A stretch of DNA of 64,000 nucleotides from Clusia tigrina (lineage: Eukaryota; Arthropoda; Insecta; Diptera; Clusiidae): positions 241,459,889-241,523,888 of the forward strand of contig OV050030.1 in assembly GCA_920105625.2 (NCBI GenBank). Direction: 5' to 3'. This document shows positions 57,461-64,000 of the stretch, one piece after another (position 1 is the stretch's first letter; the number at the start of each line of letters is the position of its first letter). Below the pieces are notes generated by a model. That model had not been told where the DNA came from. It did no database searches and was given only the letters and a program-made list of their open reading frames with translations. A program made the translations under genes and the position numbers.

Positions 57461-60100
57461 TCTTGGCAATTTAAGCTATTGCTCAAAGCTATGCTACCCT
57501 TTAGTCCCAAATCCAACACTGATAAAACTTCAAATGGTCCTAACTTCTATTTGGTGCATCCTACACCTATCAAAGTTTGCAACATACAAATGCTTGTATC
57601 ATTTTACTGGAGCGTCATAAAACCTTGAAATTTTGTAGCAATCAAGTACTCGAGCCTCTTTTCAATTTAAGCTATCGCTCAAAGCTACGCTACCGTTGAG
57701 TCCCAAATCAAACACTGATAAAACTAAAAAATGGCCCTAACTTCTATACGGTACGTCCTACACCTATCAAAGTTTGCAACATACAAATGCTTGTAACTTT
57801 TTACTGGACCGTCATAAAACCTTGAAATTTTGTAACAATAAAGTACTCGAGCCTCTTGGCAATTTAAGCTATTGCTCAAAGCTATCCTACCCTTTAGTCC
57901 CAAATCCAACACTGATAAAACTTCAAATGGTCCTAACTTCTATTTGGTGCATCCTACACCTATCAAAATTTGCAACATACAAATGCTTGTATCTTTTTAC
58001 TGGACCGTCATAAAACCTTGAAATTTTGTAACAATAAAGTACTCGAGCCTCTTGGCAATTTAAGCTATCGCTCAAAGCTATGCTAGCCTTTAGTCCCAAA
58101 TCTAACACTGATAAAACTTCAAATGGTCCTAACTTCTATTCTACACCTATCAAAATTTGCAACATACAAATGCTTGTAACTTTTTACTGGAGCGTCATAA
58201 AACCTTGAAATTTTGTAACAATAAAGTACTCGAGCCTCTTGTCAATTTAAGCTATCGCTCAAAGCTACGCTACCCTTGAGTCCCAAATCAAACACTGATA
58301 AAACTTCAAATGGCCCTAACTTCTATACGGTACGTCCTACACCTATCAAAGTTTGCAACATACAAATGCTTGTAACTTTTTACTGGAGCGTCATAAAACC
58401 TTGAAATTTTGTAACAATAAAGTACTCGAGCCTCTTGTCAATTTAAGCTATCGCTCAAAGCTATGCTACCCTTGAGTCCCAAATCAAACACAGATAAAAC
58501 TTCAAATGGCCCTAATTTCTATACGGTACGTCCTACACCTATCAAAGTTTGCAACATACAAATGCTTGTATCATTTTACTGGAGCGTCATAAAACCTTGA
58601 AATTTTGTAGCAATCAAGTACTCGAGCCTCTTTTCAATTTAAGCTATCGCTCAAAGCTACGCTACCGTTGAGTCCCAAATCAAACACTGATAAAACTAAA
58701 AAATGGCCCTACCTTCCATACGGTACGTCCTACACCTATCAAAGCTTGCAACATACAAATGCTTGTAACTTTTTACTGGACCGTCATAAAACCTTGAAAT
58801 TTTGTAACAATAAAGTACTCGAGCCTCTTGGCAATTTAAGCTATTGCTCAAAGCTATGCTACCCTTTAGTCCCAAATCCAACACTGATAAAACTTCAAAT
58901 GGTCCTAACTTCTATTTGGTGCATCCTACACCTATCAAAATTTGCAACATACAAATGCTTGTAACTTTTTACTGGACCGTCATGAAACCTTGAAATTTTG
59001 TAACAATACAGTACTCGAGCCTCTTGGCAATTTAAGCTATTGCTCAAAGCTATGCTACCCTTTAGTCCCAAATCCAACACTGATAAAACTTCAAATGGTC
59101 CTAACTTCTATTTGGTGCATCCTACACCTATCAAAGTTTGCAACATACAAATGCTTGTATCATTTTACTGGAGCGTCATAAAACCTTGAAATTTTGTAGC
59201 AATCAAGTACTCGAGCCTCTTTTCAATTTAAGCTATCGCTCAAAGCTACGCTACCGTTGAGTCCCAAATCAAACACTGATAAAACTAAAAAATGGCCCTA
59301 ACTTCTATACGGTACGTCCTACACCTATCAAAGTTTGCAACATACAAATGCTTGTAACTTTTTACTGGACCGTCATAAAACCTTGAAATTTTGTAACAAT
59401 AAAGTACTCGAGCCTCTTGGCAATTTAAGCTATTGCTCAAAGCTATGCTACCCTTTAGTCCCAAATCCAACACTGATAAAACTTCAAATGGTCCTAACTT
59501 CTATTTGGTGCATCCTACACCTATCAAAATTTGCAACATACAAATGCTTGTATCTTTTTACTGGAGCGTCATACAACTTGAAATTTTGTAACAATAAAGT
59601 TTTCGAGCCTCTTGTCAATTTAAGCTATCGCTCAAAGCTATGCTACCCTTGAGTCCCAAATCAAACACAGATAAAACTTCAAATGGCCCTAATTTCTATA
59701 CGGTACGTCCTACACCTATCAAAGTTTGCAACATACAAATGCTTGTATCATTTTACTGGAGCGTCATAAAACCTTGAAATTTTGTAGCAATCAAGTACTC
59801 GAGCCTCTTTTCAATTTAAGCTATCGCTCAAAGCTACGCTACCGTTGAGTCCCAAATCAAACACTGATAAAACTAAAAAATGGCCCTAACTTCTATACGG
59901 TACGTCCTACACCTATCAAAGTTTGCAACATACAAATGCTTGTAACTTTTTACTGGACCGTCATAAAACCTTGAAATTTTGTAACAATAAACTACTCGAG
60001 CCTCTTGGCAATTTAAGCTATTGCTCAAAGCTACGCTACCCTTTAGTCCCAAATCCAACACTGATAAAACTTCAAATGGTCCTAACTTCTATTTGGTGCA
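57130..60100. repeat. Run of 3-monomer (589-bp) units in array B
   Basis: A monomer with CTACCGTTGAGTCCC followed by AAAACTAAAAAATGGCCC (one base longer) recurs at about 57132, 57721, 58693, 59282 and 59870, spaced 589, 972, 589 and 588 bp. The 972-bp interval is five monomers carrying a 9-bp deletion at junction 58140/58141. Confidence 0.8.
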
Positions 60101-62987
60101 TCCTACACCTATCAAAATTTGCAACATACAAATGCTTGTAACTTTTTACTGGAGCGTCATAAAACCTTGAAATTTTGTAACAATAAAGTTTTCGAGCCTC
60201 TTGTCAATTTAAGCTATCGCTCAAAGCTATGCTACCCTTGAGTCCCAAATCAAACACTGATAAAACTTCAAATGGCCCTAACTTCTATACGGTACGTACT
60301 ACACCTATCAAAGTTTGCAACATACAAATGCTTGTAACTTTTTACTGGACCGTCATAAAACCTTGAAATTTTGTAACAATAAAGTACTCGAGCCTCTTGG
60401 CAATTTAAGCTATCGCTCAAAGCTATGCTAGCCTTTAGTCCCAAATCTAACACTGATAAAACTTTAAATGGTCCTAACTTCTATTTGGTGCATCCTACAC
60501 CTATCAAAATTTGCAACATACAAATGCTTGTATCTTTTTACTGGAGCGTCATACAACTTGAAATTTTGTAACAATAAAGTTTTCGAGCCTCTTGTCAATT
60601 TAAGCTATCGCTCAAAGCTATGCTACCCTTGAGTCCCAAATCAAACACTGATAAAACTTCAAATGGCCCTAACTTCTATACGGTACGTACTACACCTATC
60701 AAAGTTTGCAACATACAAATGCTTGTAACTTTTTACTGGACCGTCATAAAACCTTGAAATTTTGTAACAATAAAGTACTCGAGCCTCTTGGCAATTTAAG
60801 CTATCGCTCAAAGCTATGCTAGCCTTTAGTCCCAAATCTAACACTGATAAAACTTCAAATGGTCCTAACTTCTATTTGGTGCATCCTACACCTATCAAAA
60901 ATTGCAACATACAAATGCTTGTATCTTTTTACTGGAGCGTCATAAAACTTGAAATTTTGTAACAATAAAGTTTTCGAGCCTCTTGTCAATTTAAGCCATC
61001 GCTCAAAGCTATGCTACCCTTGAGTCCCAAATCAAACACTGATAAAACTTCAAATGGCCCTAACTTCTATACGGTACGTCCTACACCTATCAAAGTTTGC
61101 AACATACAAATGCTTGTAAATTTTTACTCGAGCGTCATAAAACCTTGAAATTTTGTAACAATAAAGTACTCGAGCCTCTTGTCAATTTAAGCTATCGCTC
61201 AAAGCTATGCTACCCTTGAGTTCCAAATCAAACACTGATAAAACTTCAAATGGCCCTAACTTCTCTACGGTACGTCCTACACCTATCAAAGTTTGCAACA
61301 TACAAATGCTTGTAACTTTTTACAGGAGCGTCATAAAACCTTGAAATTTTGTAACAATAAAGTACTCGAGCCTCTTGTCAATTTAAGCTATCGCTCAAAG
61401 CTATGCTACCCTTGAGTCCCAAATCAAACACTGATAAAACTTCAAATGGCCCTAACTTCTATACGGTACGTCCTACACCTATCAAAGTTTCCAACATACA
61501 AATGCTTGTAACTTTTTACAGGAGCGTCATAAAACCTTGAAATTGTGTAACAATAAAGTAGTCGAGCCTCTTGTCAATTTAAGCTATCGCTCAAAGCTAT
61601 GCTACCCTTGAGTCCCAAATCAAACACTGATAAAATTTCAAATGGCCCTAACTTCTATACGGTACGTCCTACAGCTATCAAAGTTTGCAACATACAAATG
61701 CTTGTAACTTTTTACAGGAGCGTCATAAAACCTTGAAATTTTGTGACAATAAAGTACTCGAGCCTCTTGTCAATTTAAGCTATCGCTCAAAGCTATGCTA
61801 CCCTTGAGTCCCAAATCAAACACAGATAAAACTTTAAATGGCCCTAACTTCTATACGGTACGTCCTACAGCTATCAAAGTTTGCAACATACAAATGCTTG
61901 TAACTTTTTACAGGAGCGTCATAAAACCTTGAAATTTTGTGACAATAAAGTACTCGAGCCTCTTGTCAATTTAAGCTATCGCTCAAAGCTATGCTACCCT
62001 TGAGTCCCAAATCAAACACAGATAGAACTTCAAATGGCCCTAATTTATATACGGTACGTCTTACACCTATCAAAGTTTGCAACATACAAATGCTTGTAAC
62101 ATTTTACTGGAGCGTCATAAAACCTTGAAATTTTGTAACAATAAAGTACTCGAGCCTCTTGTCAATTTAAGCTATCGCTCAAAGCTATGCTACCCTTGAG
62201 TCCCAAATCAAACACTGATAAAACTTCAAATGGCCCTAACTTCTATACGGTACGTCCTACACCTATCAAAGTTTGCAACATACAAATGCTTGTAACTTTT
62301 TACAGGAGCGTCATAAAACCTTGAAATTTTGTGACAATATAGTACTCGAGCCTCTTGTCAATTTAAGCTATCGCTCAAAGCTATGCTACCCTTGATTCCC
62401 AAATCAAACACTGATAAAACTTAAAATGGCCCTAACTTCTATACGGTACGTCCTACACCTATCAAAGTTTGCAACATACAAATGCTTGTAACATTTTACT
62501 GGAGCGTCATAAAACCTTGAAATTTTGTAACAATAAAGTACTCGAGCCTCTTGTCAATTTAAGCTATCGCTCAAAGCTATGCTACCCTTGATTCCCAAAT
62601 CAAACACTGATAAAACTTCAAATGGCCCTAACTTCTATACGGTACGTCCTACACCTATCAATGTTTGCAACATACAAATGCTTGTAACTTTTTACAGGAG
62701 CGTCATAAAACCTTGAAATTTTGTAACAATAAAGTACTCGAGCCTCTTGTCAATTTAAGCTATCGCTCAAAGCTATGCTACCCTTGTGTCCCAAATCAAA
62801 CACTGATAAAACTTCAAATGGCCCTAACTTCTATACAGTACGTCCTACACCTATCAAAGTTTACAACATACAAATGCTTGTATATTTTTACTGGAGCGGC
62901 ATAAAACCTTGCAATTTTGTAAAATAAAGTACTCGAGCCTCTTGTCAATTTAAGCTATCGCTCAAAGCTATACTACAATTGAGTCCC

Positions 62988-63041
62988 AAATCAAACACTG
63001 ATAAAACTTCAAATCAAACACTGATAAAACTTCAAATCTTC
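62988..63041. repeat. 23-bp tandem duplication plus 8-bp duplication inside one monomer
   Basis: The block beginning AAATCAAACACTG and ending AAAACTTC (62988-63010) is repeated at 63011-63033. An extra AAATCTTC follows before the monomer resumes at AAATGGCCC. The monomer is 31 bp longer than normal. I saw no second example in the window. Confidence 0.88.
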
Positions 63042-64000
63042 AAATGGCCCTAACTTCTATACGGTATGTCCTACACCTACCAAAGTTTGCAACATACAAA
63101 TGCTTGTAACTTTTTACTGGAGCGTCATAAAACCTTGAAATTTTGTAACAATAAAGTACTCGAGCCTCTTGTCAATTTAAGATATCGCTCATAGCTATGC
63201 TACCCTTGAGTCCCAAATCAAACACTGATAAAACTTCAAATGGCCCTAACTTCTATACGGTACATCCTACACCTATCAAAGTTTGCAACATACAAATGCT
63301 TATATATTTTTACTGGAGCGTCATAAAACCTTGCAATTTTGTAAAATAAAGTACTCGAGCCTCTTGTCAATTTAAGCTATCGCTCAAAGCTATACTACCC
63401 TTGAGTCCCAAATCAAACACTGATAAAACTTCAAATGGCCCTAACTTCTATACGGTACGTCCTACACCTACCAAAGTTTGCAACATACATATGCTTGTAA
63501 CTTTTTACTGGAGCGTCATAAAACCTTGAAATTTTGTAACAATAAAGTACTCGAGCCTCTTGTCAATTTAAGATATCGCTCATAGCTATGCTACCCTTGA
63601 GTCCCAAATCAAACACTGATAAAACTTCAAATGTCCCTAACTTCTATACGGTACGTCCTACACCTATCAAAGTTTGCAACATACAAATGCTTGTAACTTT
63701 TTACTGGAGCGTCATAAAACCTTGAAATTTTGTAACAATAAAGTACTCGAGCCTCTTGTCAATTTAAGCTATCGCTCAAAGCTACGCTACCCTTGAGTCC
63801 CAAATCAAACACTGATAAAACTTCAAATGGCCCTAACTTCTATACGGTACGTCCTACACCTACGAAAGTTTGCAACATACATATGCTTGTAACTTTTTAC
63901 TGGAGCGTCATAAAACCTTGAAATCTGGTAACAATAAAGTACTCGAGCCTCTTGTCAATTTAAGCTATCGCTCAAAGCTACGCTACCCTTGAGTCCCAAA

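Larger units (their letters stand above)
42248..64000. repeat. Satellite array B, 196-bp monomer, about 111 copies, runs off right edge
   Basis: 21,753 bp of the same satellite in the same orientation and phase as array A, but with other subtypes. Array B has monomers with AAGATATCGCTCATAGC, ATAACACCTTG, CTATGATACCC and the one-base-shorter AAAACTTGAAA, none of which I see in ordered positions of array A. The subtype A form of array A (TACTAGAGCGTCAC) is not seen here. Between about 52.4 and 60.9 kb, subtype B-like monomers alternate with AAAGTTTTCGAG monomers. No gene-like sequence is present. Confidence 0.98.

Noticed and set aside
42248..64000. CRISPR-like repeat array
   Set aside because: Repeats are contiguous 196-bp monomers without unique spacers, and the other content is an animal retrotransposon.

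Overview
The window is repetitive animal DNA, most probably from an insect or other arthropod. It holds two copies of one BEL/Pao LTR retrotransposon and about 51 kb (80% of the window) of a tandem satellite with a 196-bp monomer. BEL/Pao elements are known from animals. The one primer-binding site in view matches the 3' end of an insect-type tRNA-Tyr as I remember it, which favours arthropods. No host protein gene, rRNA, tRNA, CRISPR array or bacterial operon is visible. The species cannot be named from this sequence.

Layout. (1) 1-5732: retrotransposon copy 1, plus strand, its 5' part cut off by the window edge. It shows most of gag-pol, a 581-bp 3' untranslated region and the 433-bp 3' LTR. 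(2) 5733-35041: satellite array A, about 150 monomers, organised from about 8.1 kb onward into large higher-order repeat (HOR) units of 9 to 23 monomers. (3) 35042-42247: retrotransposon copy 2, minus strand, complete from LTR to LTR (7206 bp) with a perfect 5-bp target duplication. It sits inside a satellite monomer. (4) 42248-64000: satellite array B, about 111 monomers in the same orientation, with different monomer subtypes and a different HOR pattern. It runs off the right edge.

Both retrotransposon copies are dead as single units. Copy 1 has two in-frame TGA codons (483-485 and 1287-1289) in the gag/protease half. Copy 2 has a net 8-bp deletion just after RT motif A (near 38857) and a 1-bp loss in a G run (37162-37166) inside the integrase zinc-binding region. 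The encoded domains, in order, are gag with three zinc knuckles, an aspartic protease, reverse transcriptase with YVDD, RNase H, integrase with HHCC and DDE residues, and a C-terminal DUF5641-like domain. All are fused in one frame of about 1760 codons.

The most interesting signals are structural. The lengths of all eight HOR units of array A are explained exactly by a 196-bp monomer plus four recurring length variants. HOR families change abruptly across copy 2. The 3' LTRs of the two copies are identical over 433 bp although copy 2's own two LTRs differ at seven sites. The two copies appear to have inserted about 10 bp apart in monomer phase.
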